Shown: positions 1 through 7,691 of the stretch, piece by piece
Position numbering within the stretch: position 1 is the stretch's first letter
Layout: each line of letters starts with the position of its first letter
Origin: a bacterium
GTDB taxonomy: Bacteria; SZUA-182; DTGQ01
DNA length: 64,000 nucleotides
Direction: 5' to 3'
Assembly: GCA_040755755.1 (NCBI GenBank)
Contig: JBFLZW010000050.1
Location: forward strand, 34,112 to 98,111
Made by a program: the position numbers and the translations under genes
Notes under the pieces: generated by a model
The model's input: the letters and a program-made list of their open reading frames with translations, nothing else
Databases searched by the model: none
Told to the model about the DNA's origin: nothing

Positions 1-1
1 A

Positions 2-292
2 GCGGAGTACAGCCGAGCACGCCACGATATCGGTAAAGATGACCGCCTGACGCATCAGCGGCTTATCGGCACAGCCAATCTGGAATGGGATTTTCACCCG
101 GCCACACCCTATGTCCGGGTCGGCGCGCTCTATGCAACCCTTGATGCTTCAGGGTGGCCAGATGAGGATCAGACTTCAGCCCTGTTTATCGGCGGCCTTC
201 GGTTCTCCCTGACACAAGGCTTGAGCCTGGGAGCGGAATTCAATATCAGCCAGGATATCGGCTTTGGGGGTACGATAGGTTATATTTTTTAG
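2..292 (+). CDS. C-terminal end of an outer-membrane beta-barrel protein (partial)
   Basis: The frame is open from the left edge to a TAG at 290-292 and gives 96 residues. They alternate polar and hydrophobic positions in strand-like blocks (TPYVRVGALYATL, SALFIGGLRFSL, LSLGAEFNISQDI) and end in GGTIGYIF. A terminal aromatic residue, here Phe, is the usual recognition signal for the BAM complex that inserts outer-membrane barrels. That makes the product the last strands of an outer-membrane protein. The family cannot be named because the start lies outside the window. It converges on the antiporter gene, whose stop is 25 bp downstream. Confidence 0.6.
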   Translation, partial: AEYSRARHDIGKDDRLTHQRLIGTANLEWDFHPATPYVRVGALYATLDASGWPDEDQTSALFIGGLRFSLTQGLSLGAEFNISQDIGFGGTIGYIF

Positions 293-317
293 GAGAAAAT
301 CTTAGCCAAATGGCCCG

Positions 318-1547
318 CTACCTCTGGTCAAGGGAAGGATGGGCCACAGATTCTTTCATATCTCGGCCATCTTCTCCGGAAGCAGTAATGGCATACTTTG
401 TGCCTATTGGCCCGAAAATTTCATTAAAAGTTACTGAGGCCAGGACCAGGGCAGTAATCAAAGGTGCAAGCTGAGGATACTGCCCTCCGATGACCAGCAC
501 CAGGGCAATAGCTACTCCGGCCTGGGGCAGCATGGCAAAGCCCAGATATTTGGCCACCGATTCCGGAACATGGCTCGCTCTCCCTCCCGCATAGGTCCCT
601 GCCACCTTGCCTATAGCGCGGGCTATGACGAATGCCATGGCAGCAGGCCAGTTTTGGAGAAGAATGGACAGGTTTAATGTTGCTCCGGCCAGAGTAAAAA
701 AACATATCAGGATAGGCAGCTCTACGTCTTCCAGAAGAGTCGAAATATGGGGTCTCCTGCTGAAATTGGTCAGAACATAACCATAGCTCATGTTTAAGAG
801 AAGACTGGAGAGCCCGAAGAGCTCTCCTATCTCTCCGGCTAAAAAGGCACACCCCAGGAGTATCACCACAATCTCATGTTTTTCCTTGACTGTCTGCAGA
901 ATACCAATAACCAGGAACCCCAGCAGGAGCCCAATAGTTATCGATCCGCAGATTTCCCACAGAGGTTTTCTGATAACCTGCATCCAGGAGAAATTGTGAG
1001 AGCTGCCATTGAGCAATATTCCGGATACAGCCAGACAGAGGGAAAATAAAACGATGCATACAGCATCATCAAGAGCCACAATTGCCATTAAGGTATCGGT
1101 AAGGGGGCCGTGGGCCTTACATTCGTGAATTACAGCTACTGTGGCCGCAGGTGCAGTTGCAGAACCGATAGCCCCAAGGAGAAGCGCGCTATGGAGTGGT
1201 ATCCTCAGCAGCAGATGCATAACCAGAGTGACAATGAAAAACGCTCCGGCTACCTGGGTAAAAGTAATAACAACCACGGATTTTCCCAGTCTCCGGAGTT
1301 TTTTGTTATTCAAATCCGAGCCAATAATCAGGGCGACCATGCTGAGGCCGAGGACCTCGATGAATCTCAACTGGTGAACCATTGGCGTATGGATAATCTT
1401 CAGGGCCAAACCCAGAAGGATGCCGCACAGAACATAGCCGGTTATTGCAGGAAGCTTTAACCTGTTGACAACCTTTCCTGCCAGGAAACCTCCCAGAAGC
1501 AGAAAACCAAGGATGATAATCTGATTTTCCTTGAGCGGGTGTGCCAT
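318..1547 (-). CDS. Cation:proton antiporter, CPA2 (Kef/NapA-like) membrane domain
   Basis: The product of about 409 residues is almost wholly hydrophobic, with 11-13 predicted membrane segments. It has the CPA2 pattern: N-terminal PAITGYVLCGILLG, a mid-protein stretch with ALDDAVCIVLFSLCL carrying the paired Asp expected of an ion-binding site, and a C-terminal PQAGVAIALVLV. It probably exchanges Na+ or K+ for protons across the inner membrane. There is no TrkA-N or universal-stress domain, so it is the short form. A GTG at 1550 directly precedes the ATG at 1547; either could be used. It stands alone, with divergent or convergent neighbours. The ion is not predictable from sequence. Confidence 0.85.
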   Translation of the reverse strand: MAHPLKENQIIILGFLLLGGFLAGKVVNRLKLPAITGYVLCGILLGLALKIIHTPMVHQLRFIEVLGLSMVALIIGSDLNNKKLRRLGKSVVVITFTQVAGAFFIVTLVMHLLLRIPLHSALLLGAIGSATAPAATVAVIHECKAHGPLTDTLMAIVALDDAVCIVLFSLCLAVSGILLNGSSHNFSWMQVIRKPLWEICGSITIGLLLGFLVIGILQTVKEKHEIVVILLGCAFLAGEIGELFGLSSLLLNMSYGYVLTNFSRRPHISTLLEDVELPILICFFTLAGATLNLSILLQNWPAAMAFVIARAIGKVAGTYAGGRASHVPESVAKYLGFAMLPQAGVAIALVLVIGGQYPQLAPLITALVLASVTFNEIFGPIGTKYAITASGEDGRDMKESVAHPSLDQR

Positions 1548-1619
1548 CACTTCTCAGGATAACCTTTTTTAAGCTTGGACATTATTCCAGTTGTATCGGT
1601 CGCCTGGGTATCTTTTCCA

Positions 1620-2822
1620 TTACCGATTTCGGTCTTTCTCTTCCTCTTCCTGCAACCGAAGCAGGATACTTGAAGCAATCGGGGGGCATCCGGGAACGTA
1701 TATCCCCTTATCCTTATGGCTGGCTGTGCAGTTGCCGATAAGGACCACTCCCGGCGGCGGGTCCTTAAGCTCCTTGCCGATCCCCAGGATCAGTTTTCCG
1801 TCCTGAAACAGCGATGCCGGAACCTGGGAGAGATACCGCCGGAGAAAGAGCAGGGTTGTAGACAGGCAGGCGCTGCACGAGTTGCAGTCATGAACCACAA
1901 CATTGGGGTATTGAATCGATATCTTTTTCGGCGGAGGAGCAAAGGATTGCCGGAAGTGGTGATAGTCCGGCGGCAGGATATGCATCCCGGCAAGGTCGAT
2001 CGTCCCTGTTCCCCGCTCGGCAGCCATGCGAAGGTGGGGAATCGAGGCTGGTTCAAAGCCCATGAGGAAGGCGGCTACGGCGTCGGCAGCCAGGCAATCC
2101 TGGCTGGCTACGACCAGTCCTGCTTTTTTGGGGTCCCCCTCGCTGGGCCCCAGTCCTTCGAGGCCGATCGTGCCGTCGATCAACGCCAGATCAGGCCGCA
2201 GGACTTCGGCCATATCCGCAATAGCCACATCCAGGGCTTTCCCCTGGCCTGCGGGCAGGGCGGGGTATTCCAATTGATGCAGCCTTGCCTTTTCCCGTCT
2301 CCAGAGGACCCCCTTCATGTTTTTGATGCTCAGGCTGACGCCGGTATGCATATGGGTTTTCATGACCGGGATGGAAACCAGATAATCCACCTCCCGGACC
2401 GGGCCGCATACCCGAAGGCTGTGCAGCAGCTTTCCCTGGGGGACCGGCAATTCGAAGGGTGAGCCTTCATCGAGGTCAATCAGACAAACCCCTTTGCTGC
2501 GGGCAATGTCCGCCATTTCGGCTTTCTCCAGGGCATCGAGGGCACGGACACCCAGAATCGGGCTTTCCCCCAGAAGGATTTGTGCCGGTGCCTGTTTCCG
2601 GAAAAAGTCGATGGCGGCGGCCACAACCAGGGGATGCGTGGTCACTCCGGACCGTGCAGGCACCAGGCGTCCGGCATTCGGCTTCAGCAGGATCCTTTTA
2701 CCCGCAAGGGAAGGCAGGTTCAGCGATTCAAGGGCCTTCCAGGCATTATCATAGGGATCATCCCCTCTGGTTACGATGACCAGGGGAGACGATCCTGGCG
2801 AAGAGATTTTTTTCTTGTGCAT
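1620..2822 (-). CDS. DUF362 domain protein
   Basis: The 400-residue protein matches the DUF362 family: KRILLKPNAGR near residue 42, SIPVMKTHMHTGVSLSIKNMKG near 150, then DLALIDGTIGLEG. The family has no agreed reaction; some members carry ferredoxin domains and are suspected of metal or electron-transfer roles. Here the C-terminal third has CNSCSAC, followed later by GNCTAS and PGCPP. That could be a metal or cluster site, but it is not a standard ferredoxin motif. It has no signal peptide and should be cytoplasmic. It lies 34 bp upstream of the pheA stop side on the same strand, so pheA and this gene may share a transcript. Confidence 0.75.
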   Translation of the reverse strand: MHKKKISSPGSSPLVIVTRGDDPYDNAWKALESLNLPSLAGKRILLKPNAGRLVPARSGVTTHPLVVAAAIDFFRKQAPAQILLGESPILGVRALDALEKAEMADIARSKGVCLIDLDEGSPFELPVPQGKLLHSLRVCGPVREVDYLVSIPVMKTHMHTGVSLSIKNMKGVLWRREKARLHQLEYPALPAGQGKALDVAIADMAEVLRPDLALIDGTIGLEGLGPSEGDPKKAGLVVASQDCLAADAVAAFLMGFEPASIPHLRMAAERGTGTIDLAGMHILPPDYHHFRQSFAPPPKKISIQYPNVVVHDCNSCSACLSTTLLFLRRYLSQVPASLFQDGKLILGIGKELKDPPPGVVLIGNCTASHKDKGIYVPGCPPIASSILLRLQEEEEKDRNR

Positions 2823-2856
2823 GGTACCTGCATTTTACCTTAAGAATGGGCTTTTG

Positions 2857-3669
2857 TCAGCACATCTTGGGGTAGGAACCAAGGATTTTCAAAAAAGCGG
2901 CCTTTGCCTCGATCTTTTGCAGGGCTTCGGTCAGGGGTGGATCTTCCCTGTGCCCTTCACAGTCGATATAAAAAAGATAGTCGCCAAGCTTTCCGGATGG
3001 GCGGGATTCAATCTTGTTCAGGTTGATATTCCGGACCTTGAACTCTTCGAGCATTTCGCACAAAATGCCCGGACGGTCGGCCACCGGGTAAATCACCAGA
3101 CTGGTTTTATCCCTGCCGCTACTTTGTTTTGAATCCTCCTCGCTGATGACCACGAAGCGGGTTACATTGAACTTGCTGTCCTGAATGTTTTTCACCAGCA
3201 GGTTCAGGTTGTATATCTGGGCGGCAATGGCCGGGACGATAGCAGCATATTCGGGGCCGGTCTGCTGGGCCAGCATTTCCGCCGATTTGGCATTGCTGCT
3301 GGTTTCGATGATTTCCGCTCCCGAAAGCCGGGTCCGCAGGAATGTTTTGCACTGGGCATGGGTCTGGGGATGAGCGTAGATGACCCTGATCTTATTGATT
3401 CCCCCCTGACCAGCCAGGTTGTGCTTAATGGGAAGTACCGTCTCCGCCTTGATATGCAGGTTAAAGTGAAGAAAAGCATCCAGGGTAAAGCCCACGGACC
3501 CGGTGATCGAGTTCTCGATGGGAACCATGCCCAAATCCCCTTCTCCGCAAGCCGTTCCCTCGAAAACATCCCATACCGTAGGCTTGAAGACGATTTCAGC
3601 CTGCTGCTGGTATCCGGTCACTGCCTCATGGCTGAATGTACCCTTTGGACCAAGGGTAATAATCCGCAT
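2857..3669 (-). CDS. pheA: Prephenate dehydratase, monofunctional with ACT domain
   Basis: It converts prephenate to phenylpyruvate, the committed step of phenylalanine synthesis. The 270 residues begin MRIITLGPKGTFSHEA, as the family does. The catalytic-domain motif NVTRFVVI is near residue 180. The C-terminal ACT domain has the phenylalanine-binding ESRPSGKLGDYLFYID. There is no chorismate mutase domain. The ATG at 3669 is preferred because an AGGAAGGA-type ribosome site lies just upstream and homologues start here; a longer frame to 3750 is open but unlike the family. The ACT domain implies feedback inhibition by phenylalanine. Confidence 0.92.
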   Translation of the reverse strand: MRIITLGPKGTFSHEAVTGYQQQAEIVFKPTVWDVFEGTACGEGDLGMVPIENSITGSVGFTLDAFLHFNLHIKAETVLPIKHNLAGQGGINKIRVIYAHPQTHAQCKTFLRTRLSGAEIIETSSNAKSAEMLAQQTGPEYAAIVPAIAAQIYNLNLLVKNIQDSKFNVTRFVVISEEDSKQSSGRDKTSLVIYPVADRPGILCEMLEEFKVRNINLNKIESRPSGKLGDYLFYIDCEGHREDPPLTEALQKIEAKAAFLKILGSYPKMC

Positions 3670-4075
3670 CCTTCCTTCCTCCGTTCGTTTGGGTTTGCTG
3701 ATGTCCTTATGAAAGAGAAAAAGAAACCACAGAGACACAGAGAGAGGCACAGAGGGGGAAATGCAATGCGGACTCTGTACCGTGAATGTCTTGCGTGGTT
3801 GCTCTTATTGTAATAGAGATTGTCTTTGCGAGTCAAATTAAAACGCCTCATATGAGGTCAATAAGGCGTTCTGAGTTAAAAAGTGTTATAATAAAAGGGT
3901 AGAAGGCGGAAGAGATTTGCATGTTTAGGCTTCGCTACCATGCTCCAACACTCTAACACAGCAGGACTACCAGCCTGCACAGCCTCAACAACCTGAGTAG
4001 TAACGATTTATGAAGCGTCAATGATGGCGATGACTACTCGGTCTCTGTCCATCATTTCAAGAAGGAGATACAGCA
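3670..4075. other. Intergenic region with short repeats and hairpins
   Basis: This 406-bp gap separates divergent genes. It holds a low-complexity run of CACAGAGACACAGAG type (about 3726-3755), a class of repeat also seen near 50331. It also has a hairpin with arms AACGCCT (3842-3848) and AGGCGTT (3864-3870) that encloses the palindrome CCTCATATGAGG. Read on the minus strand the hairpin is followed by TTTTAATTT and so resembles a terminator, but no minus-strand gene lies upstream. No other gene or RNA was recognised. Confidence 0.4.
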
Positions 4076-4175
4076 ATGATAGCCTGCTGTGGACTGGATT
4101 GTTTCAAATGTGAAGGATACCTTGGCTACTCAAGCAGATAGTAACGCTCAGCGAACGGAAGTGGCCAACGTCCAT
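4076..4175 (+). pseudogene. Remnant of a DUF3795 (Cys-rich) gene, frameshifted and truncated
   Basis: A good ribosome site (AAGGAGATACAGCA) precedes an ATG at 4076. It encodes MIACCGLDCFKCEGYLG, close to the usual N-terminus of small DUF3795 proteins, which starts MIxYCGLDCxKC. That frame stops at 4139-4141. The adjacent frame continues the family pattern from about 4122 with LATQADSNAQRTEVA, so a frameshift near 4118-4124 broke the gene. Similarity then ends at the start of the next gene, so most of the roughly 100-200-codon original is gone. The family match is from memory of the motif, not a search. Confidence 0.55.
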
Positions 4176-4908
4176 GAATCAGAACCAGAACCAGAATCAA
4201 TACCTGCTGCCGATATATTCATTTCTTCTCAAGGAGTACGGCCAGCAAGGGTGGTGGCCCCTGCTTGGCTGTGATGGATGTAAGCCAGCCAAAAGGGGGT
4301 CAGTCTCCGGCTACCATCCGGGGGATTATGACCTGCCCAGGACCCGCAACCAGGTCTTTGAGGTCTGCCTTGGGGCTATTCTTACGCAAAATACCGGATG
4401 GCCGCAGGTGGAGATGGCCTTACGGAGACTCCAGGAAAGAAACTGCCTCGATCCGGAGCGGATACGTGCAGTGGATACCGAAGTCTTGAAAGATGCTATC
4501 CGTCCGGCCGGTTATTTCAACCAGAAAGCCAAAAAAGTTAAAATCTTTACTGAGTATTTTCTTGGCCTTGGCCAGGACCAGATCCCTGGCAGGGATGAGC
4601 TTTTGTCCCTCTGGGGTATTGGCCCGGAAACTGCCGACTCAATGCTTCTGTATGCCTTTCGGGTGCCAACATTCGTTATAGATGCTTATACCCGGAGGAT
4701 ACTGATCCGCCTGGGAATAGCGGATGAAAAGAGCAGCTACGATGATCTCAAGAGTCTCTTCGAACAAAGCCTGCCTGAAGATTTCATTCTTTATCAGGAA
4801 TATCATGCCTTACTTGTCGAGCATGCCAAAAGGTTTTATCCGAAGAGAACAGGCACTGAGCTTTGCCCACTTACGCAGATGCTGGGAAATCGAGTGCCGG
4901 GAGGCTGA
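4174..4908 (+). CDS. Endonuclease III-related DNA glycosylase (HhH-GPD, COG2231 type)
   Basis: The protein has 244 residues. The helix-hairpin-helix appears as LLSLWGIGPETADSMLL, followed by the GPD-loop aspartate in FVIDAYTRRI, which activates the nucleophile in this superfamily. The lysine used by true endonuclease III (GRKTA) is replaced by Glu (GPETA), so a monofunctional base-excision glycosylase without AP lyase activity is likely. The C-terminal four-cysteine iron-sulfur loop is absent; only one Cys (ELCPL) remains. The first residues are an odd repeat, MNQNQNQNQ, where the gene abuts the DUF3795 remnant; homology starts around YLLPIYSFLL. The substrate, perhaps alkylated or deaminated bases, is not predictable. 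Confidence 0.8.
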   Translation: MNQNQNQNQYLLPIYSFLLKEYGQQGWWPLLGCDGCKPAKRGSVSGYHPGDYDLPRTRNQVFEVCLGAILTQNTGWPQVEMALRRLQERNCLDPERIRAVDTEVLKDAIRPAGYFNQKAKKVKIFTEYFLGLGQDQIPGRDELLSLWGIGPETADSMLLYAFRVPTFVIDAYTRRILIRLGIADEKSSYDDLKSLFEQSLPEDFILYQEYHALLVEHAKRFYPKRTGTELCPLTQMLGNRVPGG

Positions 4909-5420
4909 TATCACACTGCGCAGTAAATTCGCGGCCAATTATAGGATCAGCAAACAGATCGCGTTTGATATATGGTTTTATTTCCAGGAATTATCAATGT
5001 TTTAAAAAAAAATGGGTGACAGATTCAATTCAATGTTATATAACTATATATAAAGCCAATAAAAATTGTAGAGCTGATTCTATTATTATGGCGAAGCTTT
5101 CACGCTCGTCATTACGAGCGATAAATCCCCGGCAGGCAGCGACTTTTCCCCGTTCATCCGCTCCTGGTAGTCCAGATCATGGTTGTGCAGGTGTCACAGC
5201 GAAATGGTTGGTTATTCTCTACTCCTCTTTTAAGGCAGAGCACCATGCCCGTCAGGGGATCGCTTTTTCCTCATCATAATAAATAATGGTGGGGCATGTG
5301 AGCCCCACTCTGCAATTGCTCCGAGATTCATCATATTCGTTCAATCAACCAGGAGTGGGATATGCGGCTATTATAATAACTTTCTGATTCTGTATTTGAT
5401 GCCTCTTGAAGGGAAGTGTT
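4909..5420. other. Intergenic region upstream of the histidine kinase
   Basis: This stretch of about 510 bp has no convincing gene. It holds a perfect hairpin with arms CGCTCGT (5103-5109) and ACGAGCG (5114-5120). There is no T-run after it, so it is not a clear terminator. The part at 5005-5090 is AT-rich. Nothing else was recognised. Confidence 0.3.
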
Positions 5421-7547
5421 ATGCAGGAAAGAGATTTGGATCATACAATCGAGGCCCTGCAGCAGCAGATAGCCCAAGTGCATCGGTGCGCTGCTGAAGA
5501 TTCAGGTCAGCTGGCAGACATGATGGCCGAAACTCTCCAGGGATTAGTGAACATCGTGGGAGAGTTACGTGCTGCTCAAGAGAATTTGCGTCAGTGGAAG
5601 GATGAATTGTCTGCTGCCCGCAGGGAGGTGGAAGCATCGCATCGGCGGTACCAGAGCCTTTTTGAATCCATTCCGCACGGGTGTCTGATGACGGACAGCG
5701 CCGGTATAATCAAAGAAGCCAATCAAACCGCTCTGGACCTGTTTTCTACCGAACGGGAATGTCTGATTGGCAAGCCACTGCTTGACCTTATAACTGCGAA
5801 AAGCTGCCATCAGGCTTTTGGCGGTAACCGGGTGCCTGACCTTGAAAAGGTGCATAAAGCCCAGGACTTTAAAGTACGTCTGAAGCCATTGGGCAGACCC
5901 GACTTCCCGGCAGTGATCAGGGCGGTGGCTTTGCCTTCCGCTCAGAGCGGGGCGCCTGACGACCTGTGCTGGCTGATCCGCAGCCTTGCAGAGGGCAGAC
6001 GGATAGATGAAGGACGTCGGGCACGGGAAGAGCTTTATTATAACTTTTTCGAGGAGGACTTAACCGGTGAATTCATCTCTACACCGGATGGTCAGATTCT
6101 GGCCTGTAATCCGGCTTTTGCCCGCATCTTTGGTTTTGCCTCGGTCGAAGAGGCCATGAGCTGCAATCTCGATACCCTGTATCCGAATCACCAGGCACGT
6201 GAGGCTTACCTGGAATTGATCCGGAAAGAAAAGAAAATTGAATGCCATGAAACGGAGCTTCGCCGCCGGGACGGCCAGCCGGTCCAGCTTATTGAAAAAG
6301 CCCTGGGCACTTTTGATGATCAGGGCAGGCTGGTTGAAATACAAGGGTATGTTTTTGATATCACCGATCGCAAACTCCTCGAAGAGCAGCTTCGCCAGTC
6401 GCAGAAGATGGAAGCGGTCAGGAGGCTGGCTAACCGCGTAGCTCACGACTTCAACAATCTCCTGGTGGGCGTTAAAGGCTACAGCGAGCTTTTACTCTAT
6501 CACATCGATAGTCAGGATCCTTTGCGTAAAGATATTGAAGAAATCAGAAAAGCCGGTGAGCTGGCAGCCGCATTGACTCATAAGCTCCTGACTTTCAGCC
6601 GAAAGACAACCTCTCAGCACCCGGTGGTGATCGATCTCAAGGCAGCAGTGGCCAGCCTGGATGGGAAACTCCGCACCCTTATCAGCGAGGGAATCGACTT
6701 GACCTATATCTGTGATCCGGGTCCCAGCCTGATAAAAGCCGATCCCGGCCAGATCGGGCAGGTTCTCACCAACCTGATAACCAATGCCCGCGAGGCCATG
6801 CCGCAGGGCGGCAAGATCACCGTTACCATAGCCAATGTCCATCTGGACGAAAGCTACGCCCGTCAGCACGTCGGTGTCCAGGCAGGTCCCTACGTGATGC
6901 TGGCAGTGGCTGACAGCGGAATCGGCATGGACGAGGAAACCCTGTCCCATGTTTTTGAACCCTTCTATACTACCAAAAAGCAGGGTAAAGAGAGGGGGCT
7001 TGGCCTGGCAACAGTTTATGGGATTATTGAACAGTGCGGTGGCCACATCTCCATCTCCAGCCGGCTGGCAGAAGGCACAACCATCAAAATCTATCTGCCG
7101 GTGATTCAGGAGTCCAAAACCTGCAGAACGGGTACCGGCGGCCTGGCCGGACTGGGACAGCAGGCAGCCAGAAAAGGCATGGAAACACTTCTCCTGGTAG
7201 AGGACGAAGAATCGGTCCGGACGGCGATAGGCATGATTCTCAGGAAATTCGGCTACACCGTGCTGGAGGCGCACCAGGGAGAGGAAGCTATGATAATCTG
7301 TGAGCAATATCAGGGCCCGATCCACTTGATGCTGACTGATATGGTAATGCCACGAATGAGTGGCCTGGACCTGGCCAGGCGTCTGAGACCGTATCGTCCC
7401 GAGATGAAGGTGATCTTTATGTCGGGTAACCTGGGTGTCATCTATGATCAGCAGAACTCTTCGGAACCAAACCTGAACCTGCTTTCAAAGCCTTTTGTCC
7501 TGGGCGATCTGGTGCACAGAGTGCGCCAGGTGCTGGATGAAAAATGA
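5421..7547 (+). CDS. Hybrid sensor histidine kinase (PAS-PAS-HisKA-HATPase-REC)
   Basis: This cytoplasmic hybrid kinase of about 708 residues has no membrane segment. In order it has an N-terminal coiled coil (1-75), PAS (about 78-190), PAS (about 205-325), a HisKA helix with phospho-acceptor His342 in RVAHDFNNLL, and an HATPase with N box NAREAMPQGG, G1 DSGIGM, F box FEPFYTTK and G2 GLGLATVYG. A C-terminal receiver follows with Asp640 in LTDMVMP and lysine in LSKPF. The class resembles NtrB-like soluble sensors; the signal is unknown. ATG 5421 follows GAAGGGA at a good distance; a TTG at 5406 is an in-frame alternative. No response regulator gene is adjacent, so the output partner is elsewhere. 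Confidence 0.9.
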   Translation: MQERDLDHTIEALQQQIAQVHRCAAEDSGQLADMMAETLQGLVNIVGELRAAQENLRQWKDELSAARREVEASHRRYQSLFESIPHGCLMTDSAGIIKEANQTALDLFSTERECLIGKPLLDLITAKSCHQAFGGNRVPDLEKVHKAQDFKVRLKPLGRPDFPAVIRAVALPSAQSGAPDDLCWLIRSLAEGRRIDEGRRAREELYYNFFEEDLTGEFISTPDGQILACNPAFARIFGFASVEEAMSCNLDTLYPNHQAREAYLELIRKEKKIECHETELRRRDGQPVQLIEKALGTFDDQGRLVEIQGYVFDITDRKLLEEQLRQSQKMEAVRRLANRVAHDFNNLLVGVKGYSELLLYHIDSQDPLRKDIEEIRKAGELAAALTHKLLTFSRKTTSQHPVVIDLKAAVASLDGKLRTLISEGIDLTYICDPGPSLIKADPGQIGQVLTNLITNAREAMPQGGKITVTIANVHLDESYARQHVGVQAGPYVMLAVADSGIGMDEETLSHVFEPFYTTKKQGKERGLGLATVYGIIEQCGGHISISSRLAEGTTIKIYLPVIQESKTCRTGTGGLAGLGQQAARKGMETLLLVEDEESVRTAIGMILRKFGYTVLEAHQGEEAMIICEQYQGPIHLMLTDMVMPRMSGLDLARRLRPYRPEMKVIFMSGNLGVIYDQQNSSEPNLNLLSKPFVLGDLVHRVRQVLDEK

Positions 7548-7691
7548 TCGGGGGCAGAGAAGAAATAAAACAACCTTCTTCTTTACCATTGATATTATTC
7601 CTGGTCTGAGAAGAACCATCTGCCACCGTTATCCTCCATTCCTGGATGTCTTCCTTGCCATTAATGACCTTCTGGCAACGACCGCTGTCTC

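Noticed and set aside
3618-3870. Phenylalanine attenuator for pheA, from a Phe-rich minus-strand frame (CGFFFSF) and a hairpin
   Set aside because: The terminator-like hairpin lies upstream of the Phe codons, the wrong order for attenuation. The Phe run comes from a low-complexity repeat.
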